In this document: piece by piece, positions 1 to 6,810 of the stretch
How positions within the stretch are numbered: the first letter of the stretch is position 1
Layout of the letters: the number at the start of each line of letters is the position of its first letter
From: Ruminococcus sp.
Lineage (GTDB): Bacteria; Bacillota; Clostridia; Oscillospirales; Acutalibacteraceae
DNA length: 38,704 nt
NCBI GenBank assembly: GCA_017473555.1
Contig: JAFUKO010000063.1
Span: 1-38,704, forward strand
Direction of reading: 5' to 3'
Position numbers and translations under genes: made by a program
The notes under the pieces: model-generated
What the model saw: the letters and a program-made list of their open reading frames with translations, nothing else
The model's database searches: none
Told to the model about the DNA's origin: nothing

Positions 1-250
1 ATATAAATCCGACTGCTTCGCCAAAGAGTACAAAGTATCGCACTGACCCGTTGTTAAACGGTAGTGAAAACAAAAACGTCAATACTGCACAAACAAAAAA
101 GTATACTACATCAGATAAAATAATCTGCCACAGCTTTGTAAATCCCATAAATCTTATTACTCTGACAACATCATAAACTGCCGATAAAATTATACCAAAC
201 AGTATAGAATACAAAAAATACACCGTCTGGGTAGCAAGTGAAAATTCCAT
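1..250 (-). CDS. yabQ: Spore cortex protein YabQ, 5' part (cut by window edge)
   Basis: An open frame running off the left edge of the window gives the first 83 residues of a membrane protein starting MEFSLATQTVYFLYSILFG. It contains at least two hydrophobic segments (about residues 8-28 and 45-64) and a GEAVGF motif near residue 77, as in the YabQ family. YabQ proteins are needed for spore cortex assembly and sit in the outer forespore membrane in Bacillus; that role is family knowledge. The ATG lies three bases after the yabP stop codon, so the two genes are translated together. The order HU, rqcP, yabP, yabQ matches the conserved yab cluster of spore formers. The C-terminus is not visible, so integrity cannot be judged. 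Confidence 0.85.
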   Translation of the reverse strand, partial: MEFSLATQTVYFLYSILFGIILSAVYDVVRVIRFMGFTKLWQIILSDVVYFFVCAVLTFLFSLPFNNGSVRYFVLFGEAVGFI

Positions 251-253
251 AGG

Positions 254-523
254 CTATCTGAAAAGCTTGGATTTTATGGACTTCGTGTTTTGTGACAGGT
301 ATTGCAGGGAGTTTATCGTGCCGTCAATACACACGTCCTTTGAGTCTAAATTGAGCTTGTTGATATGTAGCGATTCGCCTTTTACAATCAACGCACCGCA
401 ATCGGTCATAAGATTCATTGTCTGCTCATCAAAGCCTATTACGTCACTCACCCCTGTTAAAGTCAGCGAGCTTCTGTTATCTAATATCAAAGAGTGGTTT
501 GATTTATATATTTGTTCAGGCAT
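254..523 (-). CDS. yabP: Spore cortex morphogenetic protein YabP
   Basis: An 89-residue protein of the YabP/YqfC family, which is required for normal spore cortex formation and acts in the mother cell. It starts MPEQIYKSNHSLILDNRSSL and has the family's beta-rich core, including the stretch LTLTGVSDVIGFDEQTMNL. The length is close to that of typical YabP (about 100 residues). The start is fixed by a strong GGAGG at 531-535, seven bases before the ATG. That ribosome-binding site is the 3' arm of a perfect 12-bp hairpin at 531-562. A sigma-E-like promoter (551-580) overlaps the hairpin, so expression is probably sporulation-specific despite the upstream vegetative genes HU and rqcP. Confidence 0.9.
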   Translation of the reverse strand: MPEQIYKSNHSLILDNRSSLTLTGVSDVIGFDEQTMNLMTDCGALIVKGESLHINKLNLDSKDVCIDGTINSLQYLSQNTKSIKSKLFR

Positions 524-530
524 AAAAAGA

Positions 531-562
531 CCTCCATATACTACTGTCTAAGTATATGGAGG
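531..562 (-). promoter_or_regulatory. Terminator-like hairpin that sequesters the yabP ribosome-binding site
   Basis: CCTCCATATACT (531-542) and AGTATATGGAGG (551-562) form a perfect 12-bp stem with an 8-base loop. On the minus strand the stem is followed by TCTTTTTATG, a short U tract ending in the yabP start codon. The 3' arm contains the GGAGG of yabP. RNA reading in from HU/rqcP would both meet a terminator-like structure and have its yabP ribosome-binding site paired. The 5' arm coincides with the -10 element of the predicted sigma-E promoter, so RNA started there lacks that arm. Confidence 0.8.
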
Positions 563-580
563 ATAAAAGCTATTTATGAT
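551..580 (-). promoter_or_regulatory. Predicted sigma-E promoter of yabP-yabQ
   Basis: On the minus strand ATCATAAA (573-580) and CATATACT (551-558) are separated by 14 bases. This fits the Bacillus/Clostridium sigma-E pattern (GTCATAtt, 13-14 bases, CATAcaaT). The -35 element overlaps the stop codon of rqcP and the -10 lies in the 5' arm of the 531-562 hairpin. The expected start point (about 544-545) is in the hairpin loop. The yab genes are sigma-E controlled in Bacillus, which supports the call; no transcript data are available here. Confidence 0.65.
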
Positions 581-819
581 TAAACAGACGTATACATAGC
601 GGCAGCGTCTTCTTTACGGACTGTTTCCTGTGTAGACACCACCTTGACCTTGATAGCTCTTGCACCAAAGTCGATTTCGATAACGTCATCAACTTTTACA
701 TCGTATGAAGCACGCACTACTTTACCGTTAACCATTACTTTGCCAGCATCACAAACTTCGTTTGCAACAGTGCGTCGCTTAATAATTCGTGAAACCTTAA
801 GATATTTATCAATTCTCAT
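580..819 (-). CDS. rqcP: S4-domain RNA-binding protein RqcP (YabO/HslR-like)
   Basis: A 79-residue protein that is almost entirely an S4 RNA-binding domain, beginning MRIDKYLKVSRIIKRRT. It includes the typical NEVCDAGKVMVNGKVVRAS turn around residues 20-38. RqcP binds 50S subunits carrying peptidyl-tRNA and helps RqcH add alanine tails in ribosome quality control; this is known for the Bacillus homologue. An earlier in-frame ATG at 873 exists, but the start at 819 matches the family and has an excellent AAAGAGGTG ribosome-binding site. The gene follows HU across a terminator at 864-884, so it is probably expressed partly by read-through. Its stop codon overlaps the -35 region of the yabP promoter. 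Confidence 0.9.
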   Translation of the reverse strand: MRIDKYLKVSRIIKRRTVANEVCDAGKVMVNGKVVRASYDVKVDDVIEIDFGARAIKVKVVSTQETVRKEDAAAMYTSV

Positions 820-863
820 ATATATCACCTCTTTGAAACATCTGAAATTCAGGATAAAAGTAA

Positions 864-884
864 AAGCCGACACAAGGTCGGCTT
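864..884 (-). terminator. Intrinsic terminator after the HU gene
   Basis: AAGCCGAC (864-871) and GTCGGCTT (877-884) form an 8-bp stem with a 5-base loop. On the minus strand it is followed by a T-rich run (TTTTACTTTT including the stem end). It lies 17 bases past the HU stop codon and 45 bases before the rqcP start, so it probably lowers, rather than abolishes, transcription into rqcP. Confidence 0.8.
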
Positions 885-900
885 CACTAAATGAGCTAAA

Positions 901-1176
901 TTACTTATTAACAGCGTCCTTGAAAGCCTTACCAGCTTTGAATGCAGGAACCTTAGAAGCAGGGATCTCGATTGTCTCGTTTGTTCTAGGGTTGCAACCT
1001 GTTCTAGCGTTTCTGTCTCTTCTCTCGAATGTACCGAAACCAACAAGCTGAATCTTGTCGCCAGCAGCAACAGCATCAACGATTACGTCAAATGTAGCAG
1101 CTACAGCTTTCTCAGCGTCTTTCTTAGAAATGTTAGCTTTCTCTGCAACAGCAGCGATAAGTTCTGTCTTCTTCAT
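901..1176 (-). CDS. hup: DNA-binding protein HU
   Basis: A 91-residue nucleoid protein of the HU/IHF family, a dimer that bends and compacts DNA. It begins MKKTELIAAVAEKANISKKD and carries the signature GFGTFERRDRNARTGCNPRT around residues 47-65, which forms the DNA-embracing arm, followed by the conserved IPASKVPAFKAGKAFKDAV tail. The length is standard for HU. The start at 1176 is supported by GGAGGAAAAC just upstream; an upstream in-frame ATG at 1191 overlaps this site and is unlikely. HU follows mazG by 40 bases, and a possible own promoter lies at 1216-1245. The conserved HU-rqcP-yabP-yabQ order is typical of spore formers. Confidence 0.97.
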   Translation of the reverse strand: MKKTELIAAVAEKANISKKDAEKAVAATFDVIVDAVAAGDKIQLVGFGTFERRDRNARTGCNPRTNETIEIPASKVPAFKAGKAFKDAVNK

Positions 1177-1215
1177 TTTGTTTTCCTCCAAAATAGAATT
1201 TGTGATGTTTCACTA

Positions 1216-1245
1216 ATTATTTAACTTCATCCCAAAGGGAATCAA
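1216..1245 (-). promoter_or_regulatory. Possible sigma-A promoter of the HU gene
   Basis: TTGATT (1240-1245) and AATAAT (1216-1221) on the minus strand are 18 bases apart. The -35 lies in the last codons of mazG, and the -10 overlaps the mazG stop. The predicted leader is about 33 bases. The match is moderate, but a separate promoter would fit the high expression usual for HU. Confidence 0.4.
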
Positions 1246-2002
1246 GCACTGACATAGGCGCTGTGGTCATATCGATGCCTTTATCAACACAAAGGGCTTC
1301 GACTTTGCCAAAGCGGTCGGTGAACTTCACAGTTGCGTCATACAACGCTTTCTCGCTGTCCACCTTAATAAATCTTGCGACATTAACAACAGAGAAAAGC
1401 AAGTCGCCGAGCTCCTCACTCATATTCTCAGCATCGTTGTTATCAATCGCAGTTTTAAGCTCAGCAAGCTCCTCACTTACCTTGCTTAATGCATCCTCGG
1501 TCTTTTCAAAATCAAATCCAACCTTTGCGGCTTTTTTCTGAATCTTCTGGCTGTACATAAGAGCCGGAAGCGCTTTAGAAACAGAGCCTAAAACTTCGGA
1601 CTGGGATTTCTGTGACTTTGTCTGCATTTTAATAATGTCCCAATTTTTAAGGACCTCATCCGGTGTATCGGCAATAGTATCAGCAAAAACATGAGGATGT
1701 CTTATGATAAGCTTTTTACATACCTCGTCACACACATCGTTTATGTCAAAACCGCCGTTTTCCTCTTCAATAGTAGAGTGAAAAACAACCTGTAACATAA
1801 CGTCACCGAGCTCTTCTCGAAGAAGTGCGGTGTCCTTAGTGTCGATGGCTTCAATCGCTTCGTAAGTTTCCTCAATAAAGTCAGCTCGTATACTCTCGTG
1901 TGTCTGAACTCTGTCCCACGGGCAACCATCAGGTGAACGCAGGATTTTCATAATTTCGACTAAATCATAAAAGTCGTACTTACTTTTTCTCTCAAAGTTC
2001 AA
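1217..2002 (-). CDS. mazG: Nucleoside triphosphate pyrophosphohydrolase MazG
   Basis: A 261-residue all-alpha NTP pyrophosphohydrolase that hydrolyses NTPs or dNTPs to NMP and pyrophosphate, a house-cleaning role. Two MazG repeats are visible. The first holds CPWDRVQTHESIRADFIEETYE (about 27-48) followed by LREELGDVMLQVVFH; the second holds EELAELKTAIDNNDAENMSEELGDLLFSVVNVARF. The EExxE/ExxD magnesium-binding residues are present in both. The start codon appears to be TTG at 2002, with GGGGTG upstream. Bacillus YabN carries an extra methylase domain in front of MazG; it is absent here. The flippase gene directly upstream repeats the yabM-yabN neighbourhood of Bacillus. Confidence 0.95.
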   Translation of the reverse strand: MNFERKSKYDFYDLVEIMKILRSPDGCPWDRVQTHESIRADFIEETYEAIEAIDTKDTALLREELGDVMLQVVFHSTIEEENGGFDINDVCDEVCKKLIIRHPHVFADTIADTPDEVLKNWDIIKMQTKSQKSQSEVLGSVSKALPALMYSQKIQKKAAKVGFDFEKTEDALSKVSEELAELKTAIDNNDAENMSEELGDLLFSVVNVARFIKVDSEKALYDATVKFTDRFGKVEALCVDKGIDMTTAPMSVLDSLWDEVK

Positions 2003-2056
2003 CTGTCACACCCCGAATACTAAAAATCGCCGTAAAACGCCTTTATATCACACATT

Positions 2057-3847
2057 TTAGCGTAATAAGTGCAGTTTTGCAAGAATAGTTACAAGATTGT
2101 TGCCTTTAGGGAGCATTTTTATCTCATTTTCAGTGAAAGTATGCATTAAAAGTAAAGCAACAGCGTAAAAAACAGCCGCAACTACGATTGCAAGCAGAGT
2201 AGCTAAAGTGCCAGGGACAACCTTTTCTAGCAGTCCATAAGACACATAAGCCGCCGCACCGCAGATTATCGAGCCAAACAGTGGCTTTAAGCAGGTGTGG
2301 TAAAAGTCAGGAACAACGCCTGCTTGCTTGATAAGAAAATACATACCGACAACGCATACGAATAAATAAGCTACAAGTGAACCAACAGCCGCACCCTTGA
2401 TATTGATGCTTACAATACTTACAAAAGCGTAGTTGAGAGCAACTTTTAACACCATAGCAAAAGAGTACAGTTTGAGTGGCATATCAATTCTGCCTACACC
2501 CTGAAGCATACTGCAAATCGGCGTACTGGTAGCTATAAAGATAACGGCAAGACCCATGACTTTTAGCACCTGAGCACCGACAACAGCGATATATCCATCG
2601 TAAAGCAGTGACATAATCGGATATGACAATACAAACATACCGATACCCGCAGGCATTGTGAACATAACCGTTAGCTTCATAACTGTTTCGATAGACTTTT
2701 TGAGCTCACGCTTGTCACCCTTTGTATAAGCATCAGTTACCGACGGCATAGCACTTGTACCAAAAACCTGAGTAACGTGTGTTACAAGCTGCATTATAGT
2801 CAACGCACAGCTATAAGCTCCAAGCAGATATGTGTGGATTGTAATAGGATTGCTTTTTGTAGGATTGAGTGGAATATGGCTGTCAAGATTACCGTCATAA
2901 TGGTTGAGTAAAGCCTCACGGTTATTCTGTGCCATATTGTATAAAACATTCTGAATAACGATAGTATCTATCGAAGAGCTGATGCTCATTACAATAGCAG
3001 CTAAACCGATTGGAATAGCGGTTCTTAAGAGTTTGTTGAAAGTTTCTCTGCGACTCATAGCGTCAACAGAGTTCTCGAAATACTCTTGTGGTATAGCGTT
3101 TTTGTTACGCTTATAAATAATCCTTAAGGTTACAAACGAAAGAAATCCGCCAAACGAAATAGCAAACACTGCACTGGCTACTGAAAACGCAAGAAGCGTG
3201 TTCAAAGCCTCGTTTTCGGAAGCAAACGTCATTCCAAAAATTGAACCTGATGCTTTATACTGGTTCATACCGACTTTCATCACAAGATATGATAATGGTA
3301 AGCCGACTGCCATTTTGACAGCAGCCTCAACTATCTCGGAAATGGCGGTAGGCACCATATTACGCTGACCCTCGAAATATCCACGGTAAATAGACACAAT
3401 ACAACCGAAGAATATCGACGGTGCAAGCATCATCATCGCATAAATAGAATAAGGAGATTTGATAATATCAACGTAGACAAAGCTTATTCCAATCATAAGC
3501 GAGAAGCATACAAGACCCATAATCACAAAGAATGGTATTGATACTTTGTAAATCTGGCGTACATCCTTGTATCTCTCTTTTGCTATGCTCTCAGAAATAA
3601 GTCTTGATACTGCGATAGGAAAGCCCGCTGTAGCTAGTGTGAACAGCGGAATATAAACTTCATAAGCATTTGTGAAAAGTCCTGTACCGATACCAGCGTA
3701 CTGGTCACCGAACATCGCATAAATTCGGGTGAGCATAAGTTTGTACACCATACCGCACAAACTTACTATCGCCATACTGATACTAAGCACCGCCGCACCC
3801 TTTAAAAAGGTTTGCGATGAACTTTTCTTTACATTATTATTCTGCAT
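2057..3847 (-). CDS. SpoVB/YabM-type lipid flippase (MATE/MVF superfamily)
   Basis: A 596-residue polytopic membrane protein with about 14 hydrophobic segments, beginning with FLKGAAVLSISMAIVSLCGMVYK. It has the RIYAMFGDQYAGIGTGLF loop and the SIYRGYFEGQRNMVPTAISEIVEA motif typical of the SpoVB/YabM branch of lipid-linked oligosaccharide exporters. The likely role is flipping a lipid-linked cell-wall precursor across the cytoplasmic membrane. In Bacillus SpoVB is needed for spore cortex, and YabM is a vegetative relative encoded beside mazG. The position next to mazG favours the YabM-like assignment, but sequence alone does not separate the paralogues. A GGTGAT site precedes the ATG. Confidence 0.88.
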   Translation of the reverse strand: MQNNNVKKSSSQTFLKGAAVLSISMAIVSLCGMVYKLMLTRIYAMFGDQYAGIGTGLFTNAYEVYIPLFTLATAGFPIAVSRLISESIAKERYKDVRQIYKVSIPFFVIMGLVCFSLMIGISFVYVDIIKSPYSIYAMMMLAPSIFFGCIVSIYRGYFEGQRNMVPTAISEIVEAAVKMAVGLPLSYLVMKVGMNQYKASGSIFGMTFASENEALNTLLAFSVASAVFAISFGGFLSFVTLRIIYKRNKNAIPQEYFENSVDAMSRRETFNKLLRTAIPIGLAAIVMSISSSIDTIVIQNVLYNMAQNNREALLNHYDGNLDSHIPLNPTKSNPITIHTYLLGAYSCALTIMQLVTHVTQVFGTSAMPSVTDAYTKGDKRELKKSIETVMKLTVMFTMPAGIGMFVLSYPIMSLLYDGYIAVVGAQVLKVMGLAVIFIATSTPICSMLQGVGRIDMPLKLYSFAMVLKVALNYAFVSIVSINIKGAAVGSLVAYLFVCVVGMYFLIKQAGVVPDFYHTCLKPLFGSIICGAAAYVSYGLLEKVVPGTLATLLAIVVAAVFYAVALLLMHTFTENEIKMLPKGNNLVTILAKLHLLR

Positions 3848-3862
3848 AAAATATCACCAAAG

Positions 3863-4222
3863 TTAAGAGAGTTTTGAGCCACAATCAGCACAGAAAGGTT
3901 TGTCGCTGCTCTGAGCCTTACCACAGACAGGACAACGCTTTAAGTTTTTGAGGTCTTCTATCTGCTTAACTATAGTATCGTACTGTGCGTGTAATTCGTC
4001 GAGTGATGAAAGCTCTTTAGAAAAATCAGCTGTGTCAAGCTGTGAGCCTTTAGCAAGTGAGTAGTATTTGTTACCAAGTGCCTTGTAACCCTTGTCAATA
4101 TCACAGCTGATGCGACTTTTGACCGCATTGAGTTTTGTGATATCGTAAACATCGTTTGCTTTTTCGCCGAATTTCTGAACCACGGCTTTTGCATTTTCAA
4201 GAAGATCGTTAAACATTCCCAT
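3863..4222 (-). CDS. Small helical protein with C-terminal zinc ribbon
   Basis: A 119-residue protein starting MGMFNDLLENAKAVVQKFGEKAND. Residues 1-90 are predicted mostly helical and possibly coiled coil. The C-terminus has a clear zinc ribbon, CPVCGK followed by CADCGSK, with two CxxC pairs 14 residues apart. The start at 4222 is set by AAAGGAGGAACC; a longer frame begins at 4252 but lacks such a site. The gene sits between hemZ and the flippase gene with a 15-base gap to the latter. Similar small zinc-ribbon proteins are common in Clostridia and have no established function; I do not assign one. Confidence 0.75.
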   Translation of the reverse strand: MGMFNDLLENAKAVVQKFGEKANDVYDITKLNAVKSRISCDIDKGYKALGNKYYSLAKGSQLDTADFSKELSSLDELHAQYDTIVKQIEDLKNLKRCPVCGKAQSSDKPFCADCGSKLS

Positions 4223-4276
4223 TTTGGTTCCTCCTTTGAATAACCTTAACAAATAAATATGTATATTGTATTAACT

Positions 4277-5722
4277 CTAAAAATACTTTTTGTAAAATTC
4301 GGTAATACCTTCCTTACGTTTCATAAGCTCATCAAAGCGTGTGTTATATTCATACGGAAATTTAAAATTAAATATGCGTTCTAGCTTTGTGTCATTATAC
4401 GCCTTGAGCTTTGTGACAGCTCCCGCGCCACAAGCAAGGATGGTGTGAGTTTCGTCCATAATGTAGACGTTGTACAGGCTCTCGCATCCCTTTTTAGCCC
4501 AGCCGACATTCTCAAGATTGCCAGCCATTCGACTTTGTCTGTACAGATAATATGGTATAAAACCGTCAGTTAAGAGCTTTTCCTGTGAATACTCAAGCAT
4601 TGAAGTGGTTTCATTCTTAATGCCGATATTTACATCAATATTCTCTGTGTTAAGCGTTGAGCTACGTTTTAAAGACAGTGTGTGGATAGTGATACTCTCA
4701 GGAGAAAGCTCACGCACCTTGTCTAAAGTACTGACAAAGCTCTCATAATAATCGCCTTTTAATCCTGCAATCAGGTCCATATTAATGTTATCAAAGCCAC
4801 ATTCTCTGGCTAAATTAAACGCATCAATAGTATCCTGTGCACTGTGACGTCTGCCGATAATTTCAAGCACCTCGTCGTTTAATGTCTGAGGGTTGATGCT
4901 GATTCTGGTTACGCCGTTTTCTTTGATAGCAAGAAGCTTTTCTTTAGTAATGGTATCAGGTCTACCGGCTTCAACAGTAAACTCACGACAGGTAGACATA
5001 TCAAAATTCTCGTTAACAGTAGAGAGCACCTGTGACATCTGAGAAGCTGAAAGCGTAGTCGGTGTACCACCGCCCATATAGACGCTCTCAAGTCTTAGCC
5101 CAAGGCTCTTTGCGATATCAGCAGTGAGTTTGATTTCTTCGCATAAAAGGTTAACGTAGTCACCAATCAGGTGTTTAGCTTTTTCAATAGACTGAGAAAC
5201 AAACGAGCAGTAGTTGCATCTGCTGGGACAAAACGGAATTGAAATATAAAGCGAAAAGGATTTTTCCCCAGACAGCTCTAAAATCTCACGCTCGGCTTTT
5301 TCGGTAATGATAGCAAGCTCTTTCTTTTTATCACTTACCATAAGCTCGTTTGAGTAATACTCTAAACCCTCGCTCTCGCCCATTTCTTCCATAATACGTC
5401 TTAAAAGCTTGATAGGTCTGACACCTGTTAACAGTCCCCACGGAAGTGTGGTAGAAAACATATCACAGAAGAGTCCATAGAGCAACTGAGCCATTTTCAG
5501 CTCATCAGCTACATCATCACCTGTCAGTATATCGGTGGCGGTTTTTTCAAAATCGTTTATGTTAACTGTGACAGAAATATCGTCACCGCACTGTGTGAGC
5601 ACATACGGAGTTTCTAAAACATCGTATTCTTTTTTTACTTCAATTTTCTCATAAGGAAAAAACGCCCTCACGAGATTTTCCATCTCATAATGGAAAGTAT
5701 GGTTTTCTATATATAAATTCAT
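4277..5722 (-). CDS. hemZ: Radical SAM coproporphyrinogen dehydrogenase-like HemZ
   Basis: A 481-residue radical SAM protein. The cluster motif CPSRCNYC gives Cys165, Cys169 and Cys172, which bind the 4Fe-4S cluster with SAM. The preceding 150-residue domain with PWGLLTGVRPIKLL (about 94-107) is diagnostic of HemZ as opposed to HemN or HemW. The SAM-binding GGGTPT motif follows at about 217-222. HemZ family members are annotated as oxygen-independent coproporphyrinogen III dehydrogenases, but many clostridia carrying HemZ lack a full haem pathway, so the true substrate is uncertain. The gene starts four bases after the MBL gene and is co-transcribed with it. Confidence 0.93.
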   Translation of the reverse strand: MNLYIENHTFHYEMENLVRAFFPYEKIEVKKEYDVLETPYVLTQCGDDISVTVNINDFEKTATDILTGDDVADELKMAQLLYGLFCDMFSTTLPWGLLTGVRPIKLLRRIMEEMGESEGLEYYSNELMVSDKKKELAIITEKAEREILELSGEKSFSLYISIPFCPSRCNYCSFVSQSIEKAKHLIGDYVNLLCEEIKLTADIAKSLGLRLESVYMGGGTPTTLSASQMSQVLSTVNENFDMSTCREFTVEAGRPDTITKEKLLAIKENGVTRISINPQTLNDEVLEIIGRRHSAQDTIDAFNLARECGFDNINMDLIAGLKGDYYESFVSTLDKVRELSPESITIHTLSLKRSSTLNTENIDVNIGIKNETTSMLEYSQEKLLTDGFIPYYLYRQSRMAGNLENVGWAKKGCESLYNVYIMDETHTILACGAGAVTKLKAYNDTKLERIFNFKFPYEYNTRFDELMKRKEGITEFYKKYF

Positions 5723-5726
5723 AAAA

Positions 5727-6347
5727 CTATCTCATATACGGGTTGTATTTACGCTCGTTGTTTAGCGTAGTTTTTACATCGTGTCCCGGGTAGACGATGT
5801 AGTCGCCTTTCAGGTCGTTGAGTCGCATCAGCGAGAGCATCATATCCTTACCGTTTGATGTAGGGAAATCTGTTCTGCCAACAGACTGGCAAAACAGGGT
5901 ATCACCAGAGAAAATCACATCATCAACAATATAGCATCCGCTACCTGATGTATGACCAGGTGTTGTGATAAAGGTAATCTCTGTATCACCCAGAGCTATA
6001 GTGTCTTTATCGAGTAATTCTCTGTCAACCTTGATTTCATCAATGTGCAGGTTATGCCACGCACTGCCGTTAAGATTAGGCGTATTCAAAAGCGTCATTT
6101 CATCAGCAGAGATAAGCACCTGTGGACTAAAATGCTCAAGAACATATTTCACTCCGCCGATGTGGTCAAAATGTCCGTGAGTGAGCAGAATGTACTTTAA
6201 ATCTCCTCCCCACTCGTTAATAGCATCAACAAGTCTGTCGCTATTACACGCAGGGTCAATCACCGCCAAAGCTCCTGTGCTCTTATCTTTTATGATATAG
6301 GTGTTGGTGTAAATATCACCAAGTACAAGGGTTTTTACTTCAATCAT
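5727..6347 (-). CDS. Metallo-beta-lactamase fold hydrolase (glyoxalase II-like)
   Basis: A 206-residue single-domain MBL-fold hydrolase. The metal-binding motif THGHFDH gives His57, His59, Asp61 and His62. The further ligands lie in TTPGHTSGSG (His near 131), FSGDTLF and the C-terminal YPGHD. The size and motif spacing match the YqgX/GloB-like group that hydrolyses thioesters such as S-lactoylglutathione in other organisms; the substrate here is unknown. The ATG overlaps the dtd stop codon by four bases and the gene ends four bases before hemZ, so the three form a tight unit. Confidence 0.9.
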   Translation of the reverse strand: MIEVKTLVLGDIYTNTYIIKDKSTGALAVIDPACNSDRLVDAINEWGGDLKYILLTHGHFDHIGGVKYVLEHFSPQVLISADEMTLLNTPNLNGSAWHNLHIDEIKVDRELLDKDTIALGDTEITFITTPGHTSGSGCYIVDDVIFSGDTLFCQSVGRTDFPTSNGKDMMLSLMRLNDLKGDYIVYPGHDVKTTLNNERKYNPYMR

Positions 6348-6799
6348 TTTATAAGCTCCTTGGAGTCAAGCAAAATTGTAACAGGACCGTCATTTAGTAG
6401 TGAAACTTTCATATCAGCACCAAAGATGCCTTTTTTCACATTTCCGATTCTGTCAGTTTTAATTCTCTCGCAGAAATATTCATACAGCTCGTTAGCCATA
6501 TCAGGTGGACCTGCATTTATAAAGCTAGGGCGTCTGCCTTTTCTGCAATCAGCCAAAAGTGTGAACTGTGAAATAACTAAAACCGAACCGCCGATATCAG
6601 TAAGTGATAGGTTCATCTTACCGTTTTCGTCCTCGAAAACTCTCATTCCTGAAATTTTCTTCGATAAAACGTCTGCGTCCTCTTTAGTGTCATCACCTGA
6701 AACGCCGAGTAAAATCAGAAAACCTTTTTCAATCTCTGAAATCAGTTCACCTTCGACAACAACATTTGCGTGAGTGACACGCTGTAATACTGCTTTCAT
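6344..6799 (-). CDS. dtd: D-aminoacyl-tRNA deacylase
   Basis: A 151-residue protein of the DTD family, which removes D-amino acids (and glycine mischarged on tRNA-Ala) from tRNA. It begins MKAVLQRVTHANVVVEGELI and has the two family signatures: SQFTLLADCRKGRRPSF and NDGPVTILLDS near the C-terminus, the latter carrying the Gly-cis-Pro motif of the active site. Length is standard. AAGAGGAAC precedes the ATG. In many Firmicutes dtd directly follows relA, as here (11-base gap), so co-expression with the stringent-response enzyme is conserved. Confidence 0.97.
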   Translation of the reverse strand: MKAVLQRVTHANVVVEGELISEIEKGFLILLGVSGDDTKEDADVLSKKISGMRVFEDENGKMNLSLTDIGGSVLVISQFTLLADCRKGRRPSFINAGPPDMANELYEYFCERIKTDRIGNVKKGIFGADMKVSLLNDGPVTILLDSKELIK

Positions 6800-6810
6800 A
6801 TATGTTCCTC

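Noticed and set aside
644..1051. Plus-strand open frame opposite HU and rqcP
   Set aside because: It is the complement of two well-identified genes with good start sites; the composition mirrors their codons.
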